Shown here piece by piece: positions 1 to 9,034 of a stretch of DNA of 64,000 bases (the first letter of the stretch is position 1; every line of letters begins with the position of its first letter). The stretch covers positions 2,032,125 to 2,096,124 of the forward strand of contig LR732703.1 in the NCBI GenBank assembly GCA_902506565.1, given 5' to 3'. The position numbers and the translations under genes are program-made. Source of the DNA: Burkholderiales bacterium 8X (GTDB lineage Bacteria; Pseudomonadota; Gammaproteobacteria; Burkholderiales; Burkholderiaceae_C). The notes under the pieces were generated by a model that saw only the letters and a program-made list of their open reading frames with translations, was not told the DNA's origin and did no database searches.

Positions 1-3000
1 TCCGCCTTCCCAAACCGCACGGCTGCCGACAGCCAGCACTGCTGCCAACTGGATGAGTGCGTCATCGATGTCGGCCGGAAGGCACAAGACAGCCTCTCTG
101 GCGCGTAGCGAATACACGTTGCGCTCGCCGGTCGGACCGACGAGTGTCCGCGCGTGGCCGCTGCGCGAAAGCGCTCGCAGCGCTGCGCATCGACGTGCAA
201 GCGCCTCGTTGCCTTCATGTCGCAGCCAGTGCTCCAACGAGGCGAGAGGATCGAGAAGTTCCGAACCAGGCTCTTCGGTAGGTTCGGAAGCATCGGCAGG
301 GCCTGCACTGGCCATCGCATCGACGAGCACGCTGTCCGGCCGCGCAGCGAGCATGCGGAACATGTAGAGCGGGCCGCCCGCCTTGGGACCGGTACCGGAA
401 AGTCCTTCGCCGCCGAACGGCTGGACGCCGACGACGGCCCCGACGATGTTGCGGTTCACGTAGACATTGCCTGCATGCACTTGTTCGACCACCTTCGTGA
501 TCGTCTCGTCGATGCGCGTGTGCACGCCGAGCGTCAAGCCATAGCCGGTGCCGTTGATCTGACCCAGCAGCGCATCGAGATCCTGGCGGCGAAAGCGAAC
601 CACATGAAGGACCGGACCGAAGATTTCGCGATCGAGCTCCGCGATGCGCTCCAACTCGATCAGTGTCGGCATCACGAAAGTGCCGTGGGTCGTTGCCCGG
701 TCGACGTCGCGCGCCTCGCGGAAGACCTTGCGGCCACGCATCTGCATGGCGGCAACATGTCGCTCGATGCTCTCGCGAGCATCGGCGTCGATCACCGGAC
801 CGACATCCACCGCGAGCATCGCCGGGTCGCCGATGCGCATCTCGGCCATCGCGCCCTTCAGCATCTCGATGACGCGGTCGGCGATGTCCTCCTGCACGCA
901 AAGGACTCGAAGTGCGGAGCAACGCTGTCCGGCGCTGTCGAAGGCCGATGCGAGCACGTCGATGACCACCTGTTCCACCAGTGCGGACGAGTCGACGATC
1001 ATCGCGTTCTGGCCCCCGGTCTCCGCGATCAGCGGAACGGGCTGACCGCCCGGCGTCAAGCGCTCGGACAAGGTGCGCTGCAAGATGCGCGCGACGTCGG
1101 TCGAGCCGGTGAACATCACACCCTGGATGCGCGGGTCGGCGGTCAGCGCTCTGCCGACCGTCTCGCCGCGGCCGGGCAGCAATTGCAGTGCCGCGCGTGG
1201 GACGCCCCCCTCCCAGAGCAAGCGAACCGCCTGCGCAGCGACCAGCGGCGTTTGTTCGGCCGGTTTGGCGAGAGCCGGGTTGCCCGCAGCGAGCGCGGCA
1301 GCGATTTGTCCGACGAAGATCGCGAGAGGGAAGTTCCACGGGCTGATACAGGCAACCGGACCCAACGGTCGATGCGATTCGACAGTGAAGTGTTCGCGAG
1401 CCTGGGCCGCATAGAAGCGCAGGAAGTCGACGGCTTCGCGGACCTCGGCAATGCCGTTCGCAAAAGTCTTCCCCGCTTCCCGAGACAACAGGCCCAGCAG
1501 CTGCGGCATCTGTTGTTCCAACGATTGCGCCGCACGATCCAGGCAGTCGGCGCGGTCGGCTGGCAGGGTGTCGGCCCAGGCCGGCGCAAAGCGCGCCGCG
1601 GCGGTGATGGCGCGATCGACATCCCGCACCGTGGCTTCGATCACCTCGCCGACGAGGTCTCTGTGGTCGGCCGGGTTTCGAAGTGGAATCGCCGCACCTG
1701 GCACGTCTCTGCTGCCATCGATCATCGGTTCTGCGCGCCACTCGTTCACTGTCTCGCGTCGAAGAGTCTCGGACAGGTTTCGCAGGCTGTCGTCATTCGA
1801 CAAATCCAATCCCGGTGAATTCTTGCGGGCCAGGCCGTAGAGGTCGACAGGCAATGGAATCGCAACATGCGGCAAGCCTGTTCGGCCTTCTTGCATGCCG
1901 AGGCGTTCGACCGCTGCAACCGGGTCCTCGACCAGCGTGGCGATGGCGATCGCCGGATCTGCGATGCGATTGACGAATGAAGTGTTCGCACCGTTCTCGA
2001 GCAGTCGCCGGACCAGGTAGGCCAACAAGGTCTCGTGCGTGCCCACCGGCGCATAGATGCGGCAGGGACGTCCGAGTTTGCCCGCGGCCCGATCTCCGAC
2101 GACCTGCTCGTACAAGGGTTCTCCCATGCCGTGCAGACACTGGAACTCGTATTGGTCCACGGTGTAATCGGCGGGCTCGGCCAACTCGTAGATCGCGGCC
2201 ATCGTGTGCGCGTTGTGGGTGGCGAACTGCGGATAGATCTGATCCGGCGCGGCAAGAAGGCGCCGGGCACAAGCCAGGTAGGAGACATCGGTGTACACCT
2301 TGCGCGTGTAGACCGGATAGTCTTCGAGACCCTCGAGCTGAGCACGCTTGATTTCACTGTCCCAGTAGGCGCCCTTGACGAGGCGCACCATGAGCCGGTG
2401 GCCGCTCCGTCGCGCAAGGTCCACGACATGGTCGATCGTGGCAGGGCAGCGCTTCTGGTAGGCCTGGATCACGAAGCCGATGCCGTTCCAACGCGCCAGC
2501 GCCGGCTCGAAGCAAAGCCTTTCGAGGAGGTCCAGCGACAGCTCGAGACGATCTGCTTCTTCCGCATCGATGTTGAGTCCGATGTCGTAGCGCCGGGCAA
2601 GCAATGTCAGGTCACGCAAGACCGGGTACAGCTCGTCCATCACGCGGCCGTGCTGGGCCCTCGAATACCTGGGATGCAAGGCAGAAAGCTTGATGGAGAT
2701 GCCGGGCCCTTCGTAGACACCTCTGCCTTGGGATGCCTTGCCGATGGCATGAATCGCCTGCTCGTAGGACGCGCGATAGCGTCGCGCATCGAATGCAGTC
2801 AACGCCGCTTCGCCGAGCATGTCGTACGAGTAGCGAAAGCCCAGCGCTTCTTGCCTGCGGGCGTTTTCCAGCGCCTCCAGGATGGACTCGCCGGTCACGA
2901 ACTGCTCACCCATCATCCGCATCGCCAGGTCCACGCCCTTGCGTATCAGCGGCTCGCCGCCCTTGCCGATGAGACGCGTCAACGTCCTCGAGAGGCCGGT

Positions 3001-3483
3001 CTCGCTGTGCGTGGCGACCAGCTTGCCCGTCAGGAGGAGTCCCCAGGTCGCGGCATTCACGAACACCGACGGGCTTCGGCCGGCGTGGGCTTCCCACTGG
3101 CCGTCGGCGATCTTGTCCCTGATGAGTGCGTCTCGCGTGCCCGCGTCCGGAATGCGCAAGAGCGCTTCGGCCAGGCACATCAATGCCACGCCTTCCTGGG
3201 ACGACAGGGCGTACTCTTGCAGCAGCCCCTGCACGAGGCCGGCGCGACCCGCGGCGCTCCTGCGATTGCGCAATCTTTCGGCAAGTTGCCGAGCGAGTGC
3301 GTCCACGCGCGCATTGCGCTCCGGCGTCATCCTTGCTTCCGCGACCAGCGCTGGAATCGCAGCGTCTTCGCGGAGGCGATAGGCCGCGGTGATGCGCTGG
3401 CGGAAAGCAGTCGCAGGCTGAAGTGCGTCCGCGATCTGCGAGAACGGATGGACAAATGGCGGTGGAAGAGCAATTTCGGTCAT
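1..3483 (-). CDS. putA: Bifunctional proline dehydrogenase / L-glutamate gamma-semialdehyde dehydrogenase PutA (partial, C-terminus off the left edge)
   Basis: PutA oxidises proline to pyrroline-5-carboxylate with FAD, then glutamate semialdehyde to glutamate with NAD. The first 1161 codons are present. The proline dehydrogenase barrel spans roughly residues 200-510, with KGAYWDSEIK near 370 and the closing NGANTSFVNR near 500. The aldehyde dehydrogenase domain follows from about 590; its catalytic cysteine is residue 855 in SAGQRCSALRVL. The N-terminus (MTEIALPPPFVHPF) lacks the ribbon-helix-helix DNA-binding domain of enterobacterial PutA, so this protein should not repress its own gene; the divergent Lrp-type gene probably does the regulating. 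The start is the first ATG of the frame; no strong ribosome site is visible. Identification is secure from both domains. Confidence 0.96.
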   Translation of the reverse strand, partial: MTEIALPPPFVHPFSQIADALQPATAFRQRITAAYRLREDAAIPALVAEARMTPERNARVDALARQLAERLRNRRSAAGRAGLVQGLLQEYALSSQEGVALMCLAEALLRIPDAGTRDALIRDKIADGQWEAHAGRSPSVFVNAATWGLLLTGKLVATHSETGLSRTLTRLIGKGGEPLIRKGVDLAMRMMGEQFVTGESILEALENARRQEALGFRYSYDMLGEAALTAFDARRYRASYEQAIHAIGKASQGRGVYEGPGISIKLSALHPRYSRAQHGRVMDELYPVLRDLTLLARRYDIGLNIDAEEADRLELSLDLLERLCFEPALARWNGIGFVIQAYQKRCPATIDHVVDLARRSGHRLMVRLVKGAYWDSEIKRAQLEGLEDYPVYTRKVYTDVSYLACARRLLAAPDQIYPQFATHNAHTMAAIYELAEPADYTVDQYEFQCLHGMGEPLYEQVVGDRAAGKLGRPCRIYAPVGTHETLLAYLVRRLLENGANTSFVNRIADPAIAIATLVEDPVAAVERLGMQEGRTGLPHVAIPLPVDLYGLARKNSPGLDLSNDDSLRNLSETLRRETVNEWRAEPMIDGSRDVPGAAIPLRNPADHRDLVGEVIEATVRDVDRAITAAARFAPAWADTLPADRADCLDRAAQSLEQQMPQLLGLLSREAGKTFANGIAEVREAVDFLRFYAAQAREHFTVESHRPLGPVACISPWNFPLAIFVGQIAAALAAGNPALAKPAEQTPLVAAQAVRLLWEGGVPRAALQLLPGRGETVGRALTADPRIQGVMFTGSTDVARILQRTLSERLTPGGQPVPLIAETGGQNAMIVDSSALVEQVVIDVLASAFDSAGQRCSALRVLCVQEDIADRVIEMLKGAMAEMRIGDPAMLAVDVGPVIDADARESIERHVAAMQMRGRKVFREARDVDRATTHGTFVMPTLIELERIAELDREIFGPVLHVVRFRRQDLDALLGQINGTGYGLTLGVHTRIDETITKVVEQVHAGNVYVNRNIVGAVVGVQPFGGEGLSGTGPKAGGPLYMFRMLAARPDSVLVDAMASAGPADASEPTEEPGSELLDPLASLEHWLRHEGNEALARRCAALRALSRSGHARTLVGPTGERNVYSLRAREAVLCLPADIDDALIQLAAVLAVGSRAVWEGG

Positions 3484-3500
3484 GGTGTCGGTGCGTGGCG

Positions 3501-3514
3501 AATATGAGAATATT
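3501..3514. promoter_or_regulatory. Inverted repeat between putA and the Lrp-type gene, candidate operator
   Basis: The sequence AATAT-GAGA-ATATT is a perfect 5-bp inverted repeat, AT-rich in a GC-rich background. It lies 18 bp before the putA start and 42 bp before the regulator start. Lrp/AsnC proteins bind short AT-rich dyads, so this is a plausible binding site for the adjacent regulator. The role is inferred from position and symmetry only. Confidence 0.5.
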
Positions 3515-3555
3515 GCCGCTCGCTTGTCAAAACTTTGTACGGAAGATTGCCCTCC

Positions 3556-4056
3556 ATGCTGAACAAATCACTAGGGGAGGTCGATCGCGAACACGAGTTG
3601 GATCGACTCGATCTTCGGATCCTGATGGCGCTTCAGCAAGACGGGCGAATCACCAATCTCAAGCTCGCGGAGTCGATCGGGCTTTCTGCAACCGCAGTGC
3701 TCGCTCGCGTGCAGCGACTCACTCGCGACGCGTACATCCTCGGGTACGAGGCCAGACTCAATCCGCTGAAATTGGGCGCCGGAATGCTGGTGTTCGTCGA
3801 AGTGTTGCTCGATCGGACCACGCCCAATGTCTTCGACGAATTCAAGGCCGCCGTGCAGGCGCAGCCCGCGATCATGGAATGCCACATGGTCGCGGGCGGC
3901 TTCGACTACCTGCTGAAAACCCGGAGCGCGGACATGACCGACTACCGGCAGTTCGCAGGTACGGTCCTGTGGCAACTGCCGGGCGTGCGGGAGACACGCA
4001 CCTATGCGGTCATGGAAGAAGTCAAGATTTCGACGCACCTTCATCTGCACGGTTAG
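3556..4056 (+). CDS. Lrp/AsnC family transcriptional regulator, probable proline-responsive activator of putA
   Basis: A 166-residue protein with the normal Lrp layout: a helix-turn-helix (LDLRILMALQQDGRITNLKLAESIGLSATAV, written here as LDLRILMALQ through GLSATAV, residues about 18-50) and a C-terminal RAM ligand-binding domain (GAGMLVFVEVLL to the end). The ATG at 3556 is preferred over an upstream TTG because GGAAG sits 10 bases before it. It is divergent from putA with a short AT-rich dyad in between, the arrangement known for PutR-type regulators in alpha- and betaproteobacteria. Function as PutR is inferred from context; the family assignment is firm. Confidence 0.85.
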   Translation: MLNKSLGEVDREHELDRLDLRILMALQQDGRITNLKLAESIGLSATAVLARVQRLTRDAYILGYEARLNPLKLGAGMLVFVEVLLDRTTPNVFDEFKAAVQAQPAIMECHMVAGGFDYLLKTRSADMTDYRQFAGTVLWQLPGVRETRTYAVMEEVKISTHLHLHG

Positions 4057-4202
4057 TCGAAGGCCTCGTGCGTGAGACGAGCGGCGTCGCGCAGAGCCCT
4101 TCTTTGGTGCCGATGCTGCACCACACAGGGGTCATTCCGGTAGTGGAAAGCTCGACCGGCCCGTCGAACTACGAACGATTCGTCGGTGATCGATCTCTGA
4201 CA

Positions 4203-5096
4203 ATGGCCTCCAACTTGGAGCTGCAATTGAATTCGAATCCAGACTCGACGGATCTCAGGCTGGCCTTCGTGGGCGGTGGCCAAATGGCTGGCGCCCTCAT
4301 CAAAGGCCTGCTGGCGGCGGGCTGGCCTGCCGATCGCATCACCGTGGTCGAGCCGGACGAATCGCAACGCGATCGGCTTCGCAGCACACTGCAGGTCAAG
4401 GCGATTCCCGCCGGCTCCACGGAGCTCTGCGATGCGGAGGTGGTTGTCTGGGCCGTCAAGCCGCAGGTTCTTCGCCAAGCGATCAGCGAGACCGTCCCGT
4501 TTCTTTCAACGCCTCTGCACATCAGCATCGCGGCAGGCGTCCGAGCTTCGGATATCGCGATCTGGGCAGCGTCCAGCCGAGTGGTGCGCGTCATGCCGAA
4601 CATGTCCGCCACGGTCGGGGCGGGCGTCGCCGGGCTCCTTGCGCTCGACGGGGTCGGCAATGTCGACAAGGCCCTGGTCGAGCGGATCCTTCGACCCACC
4701 GGCTTCAGCTTCTGGGTCGATTCCGAGGATCGCCTCGACGCCGTGACCGCCATCAGCGGCAGTGGGCCGGCCTATGTTTTCTACTTCATGGAGGCGTTTC
4801 AAAAAGCGGCGGAACGCGCTGGTTTCGACAGCGCGCAGGCGCGAGACCTGGTGTTGAGGACAGTCAGCGGGGCCGTGGCGCAAGCGAAGCAGAACGACGC
4901 GGGCTTCTCGACACTGCGCGAGAAGGTCACGTCGCAACGCGGGACGACCGAGGCGGCTCTGGCGGTGCTCGAGGGCGCAGGATGGCCGCACGCGCTAGGT
5001 GCGGCCGTAGAGGCCGCCCAGGCTCGTGCTTTCGAACTTTCGAACGAGTTCGGCAACCCGGGCAACACCCCGGTTGCTCTCGGCGGCAAAAAGTAG
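4203..5096 (+). CDS. proC: Pyrroline-5-carboxylate reductase
   Basis: ProC reduces pyrroline-5-carboxylate to proline with NAD(P)H, the last step of proline synthesis. The 297-residue protein has an N-terminal Rossmann motif (LAFVGGGQMAGALIKGLL, near residue 20), the middle segment VVRVMPNMSATVGAGV, the substrate-binding SGSGPAYVFYFMEA, and the family signature REKVTSQRGTTEAAL near the C-terminus. It is about 25 residues longer than most relatives, mainly in a disordered N-terminal stretch; later ATG codons would remove the nucleotide-binding motif. It lies 146 bp after the Lrp-type gene on the same strand, placing proline synthesis beside degradation. Confidence 0.95.
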   Translation: MASNLELQLNSNPDSTDLRLAFVGGGQMAGALIKGLLAAGWPADRITVVEPDESQRDRLRSTLQVKAIPAGSTELCDAEVVVWAVKPQVLRQAISETVPFLSTPLHISIAAGVRASDIAIWAASSRVVRVMPNMSATVGAGVAGLLALDGVGNVDKALVERILRPTGFSFWVDSEDRLDAVTAISGSGPAYVFYFMEAFQKAAERAGFDSAQARDLVLRTVSGAVAQAKQNDAGFSTLREKVTSQRGTTEAALAVLEGAGWPHALGAAVEAAQARAFELSNEFGNPGNTPVALGGKK

Positions 5097-5106
5097 GACA
5101 TTGAAT

Positions 5107-5124
5107 GGATCCAATCCTGGATCA
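5107..5124. promoter_or_regulatory. GGATCC-type motif before the oxidase/transport operon, candidate GntR operator (copy 1)
   Basis: GGATCCAATCCTGGATCA lies 95 bp before the oxidase start. Read on the other strand, the region 40-57 bases before the GntR/FCD regulator gene contains GGATCCGATTTCGGATAC. The two share GGATCC-RAT-N3-GGAT. A shared, otherwise rare motif in front of the regulator and in front of the operon facing it suggests the operator of that regulator. Assignment is inference. Confidence 0.5.
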
Positions 5125-5218
5125 CTTCTTGCGTTCATTGCCCCAATCACATGGCTTCGAGATTGCATTGCGCGACAGGGTTGGCGAAACACGCGCTTGT
5201 GACACATGACAGATCGAT

Positions 5219-6538
5219 ATGAAGCAAACCGCTCCTTTGGCCGGTGAACGGCCCCACTTGCCCGAAACCGTCTGGCGCCTGACCGCGCCGGAGTTGCCGC
5301 CGCTTGCGTCACTGAGCGGAAACGAAGAGACCCAGGTGGTCGTCATCGGCGGCGGCTTCATGGGCTTGAACGCCGCCATCCGCCTGCGCGAAGCGGGCGT
5401 CGAGGTGGTCGTCGTCGATGCGACCGAGCCGGGTTGGGGCGCCTCCGGTCGCAACAATGGTCAGGTGATACCGGGCTTCAAGTGGGACCCTGACGAGCTC
5501 GAACTGCATCTCGGGCAGGAGGTCGGCAAGAGGCTTGCAAAGCTGGGCGGCAGTGCCCCCGACTTTGTCTTCGAGATGATCGCCAAGCACGACATCGAGT
5601 GTTCTCCAGTGCGAAACGGCTGGATTCAACCTGCCTACACGCCCATCGGCGCCAAGCGCATCGAGCGGCGATTCGCCCAATGGGCAGCGCGAGGCGCGCC
5701 GGTCGAGATGCTGGATCCGACGACACTGCCGGCGGTCTTGGGAACACCGATCTTCCGAGCAGCCTGGATCGATCGACGCGGCGGCAGCATCAACCCGTTG
5801 GCCTATGCCCGCGGTCTTGCAAGCGCAGCCGTCAAGCTGGGTGCGAAGGTGTATGTCGGAACCTCGGCCCTCAGCATGGAGCGCGATGGTGCGACCTGGC
5901 TTGTCAGGTGCTCGGAAGGCGCCACCGTGCGGGCCCGGCAGGTGATCGTCGCAACCGCGGCTTACGCCGACGATCTCGTGCCCGGCCTGAAGCGCGCGAT
6001 GGTCCCCGTGCGGACTGCCCAGGTGGCCACTGCGCCACTCGGCCCGACGATGCTCAACACCATTCTTCCGGGGCGGCAATGTGCTTCGGACACGCGCCGG
6101 CTATTGACATCGTTTCGACTGTCGCCCGACAACCGTCTCGTCATGGGCGGATCGGGAGCGACCGCCACGCTCGATCACGCCTCGATCGTTCGACGTCTAC
6201 ATGCTGCCGCCCATGAAATGTGGGGCCATCTGGGGACACTCGAATGGGACTTTGCATGGAGCGGCTTTTTCGCGGTCACCAACGACCACATCCCGCACAT
6301 CCACGAGACCGGGGACGGCGTGATCTGCGCCTTGGGATGCAACGGCCGAGGCATCGCGGTTTCATCCGTGATCGGCGCGCTGCTTGCCGAGCGGCAGCTC
6401 GGTCAGTCGCCGGCAGAAATGCCTTTGCGCCCGACGCCGATGAAGCCGTTCGCATTCCACGCGTTCCGCCATGTGGGTGTTGCCGCGGCGACGCGATACC
6501 ACGGCCTGCGCGACCGGATCGACGCGCAGGCTCGCTGA
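5219..6538 (+). CDS. FAD-dependent amine/amino-acid oxidoreductase (DAO family, gamma-glutamylputrescine oxidase-like)
   Basis: A 439-residue flavoprotein of the D-amino-acid oxidase fold. The FAD-binding glycine motif VVVIGGGFMGLNAAIRL is at residues 40-56, followed by the VVDATEPGWGASGRNNGQV segment that marks the PuuB/sarcosine-oxidase-like branch; the C-terminal GDGVICALGCNGRGIA closes the FAD site. Such enzymes oxidise amines or amino acids to imines, releasing aldehyde or keto acid and ammonia. It heads an operon with a family-3 solute receptor and two polar-amino-acid permeases, so the imported compound is probably its substrate. The exact substrate cannot be read from the sequence. 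Confidence 0.8.
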   Translation: MKQTAPLAGERPHLPETVWRLTAPELPPLASLSGNEETQVVVIGGGFMGLNAAIRLREAGVEVVVVDATEPGWGASGRNNGQVIPGFKWDPDELELHLGQEVGKRLAKLGGSAPDFVFEMIAKHDIECSPVRNGWIQPAYTPIGAKRIERRFAQWAARGAPVEMLDPTTLPAVLGTPIFRAAWIDRRGGSINPLAYARGLASAAVKLGAKVYVGTSALSMERDGATWLVRCSEGATVRARQVIVATAAYADDLVPGLKRAMVPVRTAQVATAPLGPTMLNTILPGRQCASDTRRLLTSFRLSPDNRLVMGGSGATATLDHASIVRRLHAAAHEMWGHLGTLEWDFAWSGFFAVTNDHIPHIHETGDGVICALGCNGRGIAVSSVIGALLAERQLGQSPAEMPLRPTPMKPFAFHAFRHVGVAAATRYHGLRDRIDAQAR

Positions 6539-6554
6539 TGGCCATCAGCGAGCC
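6529..6554. repeat. 26-bp perfect palindrome across the oxidase stop codon
   Basis: Two 13-base arms (GGCTCGCTGATGG and CCATCAGCGAGCC) abut with no spacer and include the TGA stop at 6536-6538. In RNA this would form a very stable hairpin in the 106-base gap before the receptor gene. It has no T-run, so it resembles a processing or partial-termination element more than a classical terminator. It could set different expression levels for the oxidase and the receptor. Confidence 0.7.
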
Positions 6555-6644
6555 GCGCCCGACCGCTCCGTCCTGTTCAGCGTCTTCTTCAACCTCGATC
6601 TCAATCTCTCACCCAACCCGGGCCTTGCCCATTCAGGAGTCAGC

Positions 6645-7538
6645 ATGAAAGTAGTTCGTCATCTCATCGGGCTCTGCGCCCTTGCATCGGTCGTGAGCGT
6701 TCATGCGCAAGCGCCGACCGGCACGCTCCAGCGAATTCAGGAGACGGGCGAGATCCGCATCGGCCATCGGGAATCGTCGGTTCCGTTCTCTTATCTCCTG
6801 GATGACGGCAAGCCCGTCGGGTTCGCCATGGATCTCTGCGCGAAGGTCGTCGAAACGATCAAGGCCGATCTCAAGAAGCCCGACATCAAGGCGGTGCTTC
6901 GTCCGGTCAATCTCAGCACGCAGATCCCGCTGCTGCAGAACCAGAGCGTCGACATCGTCTGCGGTCCTGCGACCAATACGCTGGAACGGCAGAAGCAGGT
7001 CGCGTTCAGCAACACGATCTTCGTTTCGAGCATCCGTGCAGTCGTCAAGGCAGACGGCGGCATCAACAAGTTCTCGGAACTCGGCGGCAAGACCGCCGCG
7101 CTGACCGCCGCGTCCACGTCGATCGCCCTCCTGACCAAGTATGAACAGGACAACAAGTTCGAGACGAAGAAGGTGACGAGTCCAGACCATGCCCAGTCGT
7201 TCTTGATGCTGAGCACGGGCCGCGCCCAGGCTTTCGTGATGGATGACATCCTGCTGGCATCGATGATCGCCAATTCGCCGCGGCCTTCGGACTTCAAGAT
7301 CATCGACGATGCGCTGCGTGCCGAGCCGTACGGCCTGGTCATGCGCAAGGACGACCCGCAATTCAAGGCTGCAGTCGACAAGACCTTGCTTGCACTCACG
7401 AAGTCGGGCGAGTATCAGAAGATCTACTCGAAGTGGTTCGAAGCTCCGATCCCGCCGAAGAACGTCAATCTCAGTTTTCCGATGACCCACGCGCTCAAGG
7501 ATGCGCTCGCGTCGCCCAACGACCGCGGCATCGAGTAA
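6645..7538 (+). CDS. Periplasmic polar-amino-acid-binding protein of an ABC transporter (GltI-like, SBP family 3)
   Basis: A 297-residue receptor with an export signal (MKVVRHLIGLCALASVVSVHA, cleavage expected near residue 22). The mature part opens with GTLQRIQETGEIRIGHRESSVPFSY and contains VDIVCGPATNTLERQKQVAFS, both typical of the glutamate/aspartate receptor GltI branch. It captures a polar amino acid or related amine in the periplasm and delivers it to the two permeases that follow. CAGGAG ends 5 bases before the ATG and sets the start. Ligand specificity is not certain. Confidence 0.88.
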   Translation: MKVVRHLIGLCALASVVSVHAQAPTGTLQRIQETGEIRIGHRESSVPFSYLLDDGKPVGFAMDLCAKVVETIKADLKKPDIKAVLRPVNLSTQIPLLQNQSVDIVCGPATNTLERQKQVAFSNTIFVSSIRAVVKADGGINKFSELGGKTAALTAASTSIALLTKYEQDNKFETKKVTSPDHAQSFLMLSTGRAQAFVMDDILLASMIANSPRPSDFKIIDDALRAEPYGLVMRKDDPQFKAAVDKTLLALTKSGEYQKIYSKWFEAPIPPKNVNLSFPMTHALKDALASPNDRGIE

Positions 7539-7568
7539 TCCGCACTTCGGAAGCTGCAGGGGCCCGAC

Positions 7569-8294
7569 ATGTACAACTGGAACTGGTCCGTGATCTGGAC
7601 CCCTTCGTCGGACGGCACCACATCCTTTGCCATGACGCTCGTCCACGGCTTGGGATGGACGTTGCTGGTCGGGCTGTCTGCATGGATCCTGGCACTTGCG
7701 ATCGGTACGGCAGTGGGTATCGCAAGAACCCTCGAGGCTGGCACGGTTGCACGCCTGGCGGACGGTTACGTCGAAGTGCTGCGGAGTGTTCCGTTGATTG
7801 TCCAGATGTTCATCTGGTTCTACGTCGCGCCGGATGTGCTGCCCGAACGCATGGCGTTGGTCTTGAAGGAATGGGACCGCTACAACGTTCTTGCCGCGAT
7901 CCTTTGCCTCGCCTTGTTCACCTCGGCCCGCGTCGCCGAACAGGTGAGAGCCGGCATCCAGGCGATTCCCACCGGGCAGCTCAACGCGGCCCGTGCACTC
8001 GGGATGCAGCCGCCCCAGGTCTATCGGTATGTGCTCATCCCGACAGCGGTCCGAAAGATCCTGCCGGCCCTCACGAACGAGTTCCTGAACATCATCAAGA
8101 ACACATCGGTGGCATTCACGATTGCAGTGGTGGAGTTGATGGCGGCCACCCGAACGATGCAGGAGATGACGTTCCAGATCTTCGAGGCCTTCACTGTCGC
8201 GACGCTGGTCTACCTCTTGGTCAACCTGATCATCGTCAAGGCGATGGGCATGATCGAGCGCCGCATCGAAATCCCGGGCCATGGCCGCCGCTAG
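7569..8294 (+). CDS. Amino-acid ABC transporter permease (GltJ-like)
   Basis: A 241-residue inner-membrane protein with several hydrophobic helices and the HisM/GltJ inner-membrane signature. The loop ARVAEQVRAGIQAIPTGQL followed by NAARALGMQPPQVYRYVLIP is the EAA motif that docks on the ATPase. It starts 30 bases after the receptor gene and is followed 9 bases later by a second permease; the two would form the heteromeric channel of the importer. Confidence 0.9.
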   Translation: MYNWNWSVIWTPSSDGTTSFAMTLVHGLGWTLLVGLSAWILALAIGTAVGIARTLEAGTVARLADGYVEVLRSVPLIVQMFIWFYVAPDVLPERMALVLKEWDRYNVLAAILCLALFTSARVAEQVRAGIQAIPTGQLNAARALGMQPPQVYRYVLIPTAVRKILPALTNEFLNIIKNTSVAFTIAVVELMAATRTMQEMTFQIFEAFTVATLVYLLVNLIIVKAMGMIERRIEIPGHGRR

Positions 8295-8303
8295 GGATCA
8301 TTG

Positions 8304-8987
8304 ATGGATTTCGATTTCGACGTTGTCCGGCGTTCTTGGCCGCTCCTCGTTCAGGGCTTCTGGTTCACGCTGAAGCTGACGGCGATCGCATCGGTGGGCG
8401 GCGCCGTGCTCGGCACGCTTCTGGCCCTCGTGCGGCTGTCCCGGTTCAAGGCGCTCTCGACCATCGTCGGCACCTATGTCAATGGCATTCGATCCATTCC
8501 GCTGCTGTTGGTCATCTTCTGGTTCTACTTCCTGGTGCCCTACATCGGCGCCTGGATCATTGGTGCGAAGCAGCCGATCGAGATCAGTCCGCTCACATCG
8601 TGCGTCGTGACATTCGTTCTTTTCGAGTCGTGCTACTTCTGCGAAATCATGCGCGCGGGCATTCAATCGATTCCTCCCGGTCAGCTCGCTGCCGGAAGAG
8701 CGCTGGGCATGGGCTATTGGACCTTGATGGGACAGATCGTCGTGCCGCAGGCCGTGCGGAACATGCTCCCCATCATGCTCAGCCAGACCATCGTTCTGTT
8801 CCAGGACGTCTCGCTGGTGTCCGTGCTTTCGATCAAGGACTTCTTCGGAGCGGCCGATTTCGTCGCCAAGCGAGACGGTCGACCGCACGAGATGTACCTC
8901 GTGGTCGCCCTAATCTATCTGGTCGCCTGCATCACGCTTTCTCGACTCGTGCGTCGACTCCAGCGGCGCGTCGCCATCATCCGATGA
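8304..8987 (+). CDS. Amino-acid ABC transporter permease (GltK-like)
   Basis: A 227-residue second permease subunit. Its EAA loop reads EIMRAGIQSIPPGQLAAGRA followed by LGMGYWTLMGQIVVPQAVRN. The ATG at 8304 is chosen over the TTG one codon earlier because AGGGA lies at the right distance. With the preceding gene it completes the membrane part of a polar-amino-acid importer. No ATPase gene follows; the next gene encodes a VOC protein, so the ATPase must be supplied from elsewhere in the genome. Confidence 0.9.
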   Translation: MDFDFDVVRRSWPLLVQGFWFTLKLTAIASVGGAVLGTLLALVRLSRFKALSTIVGTYVNGIRSIPLLLVIFWFYFLVPYIGAWIIGAKQPIEISPLTSCVVTFVLFESCYFCEIMRAGIQSIPPGQLAAGRALGMGYWTLMGQIVVPQAVRNMLPIMLSQTIVLFQDVSLVSVLSIKDFFGAADFVAKRDGRPHEMYLVVALIYLVACITLSRLVRRLQRRVAIIR

Positions 8988-9034
8988 CCGCGAAGACTGC
9001 GCGAAGTCGGACATTCACCATCCCAGGAGCATTC

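Noticed and set aside
154-1818. Long open frame antisense to putA (554 codons)
   Set aside because: Arg/Asp/His-rich translation without domains, typical of antisense frames in GC-rich genes; putA covers the same bases with clear motifs.
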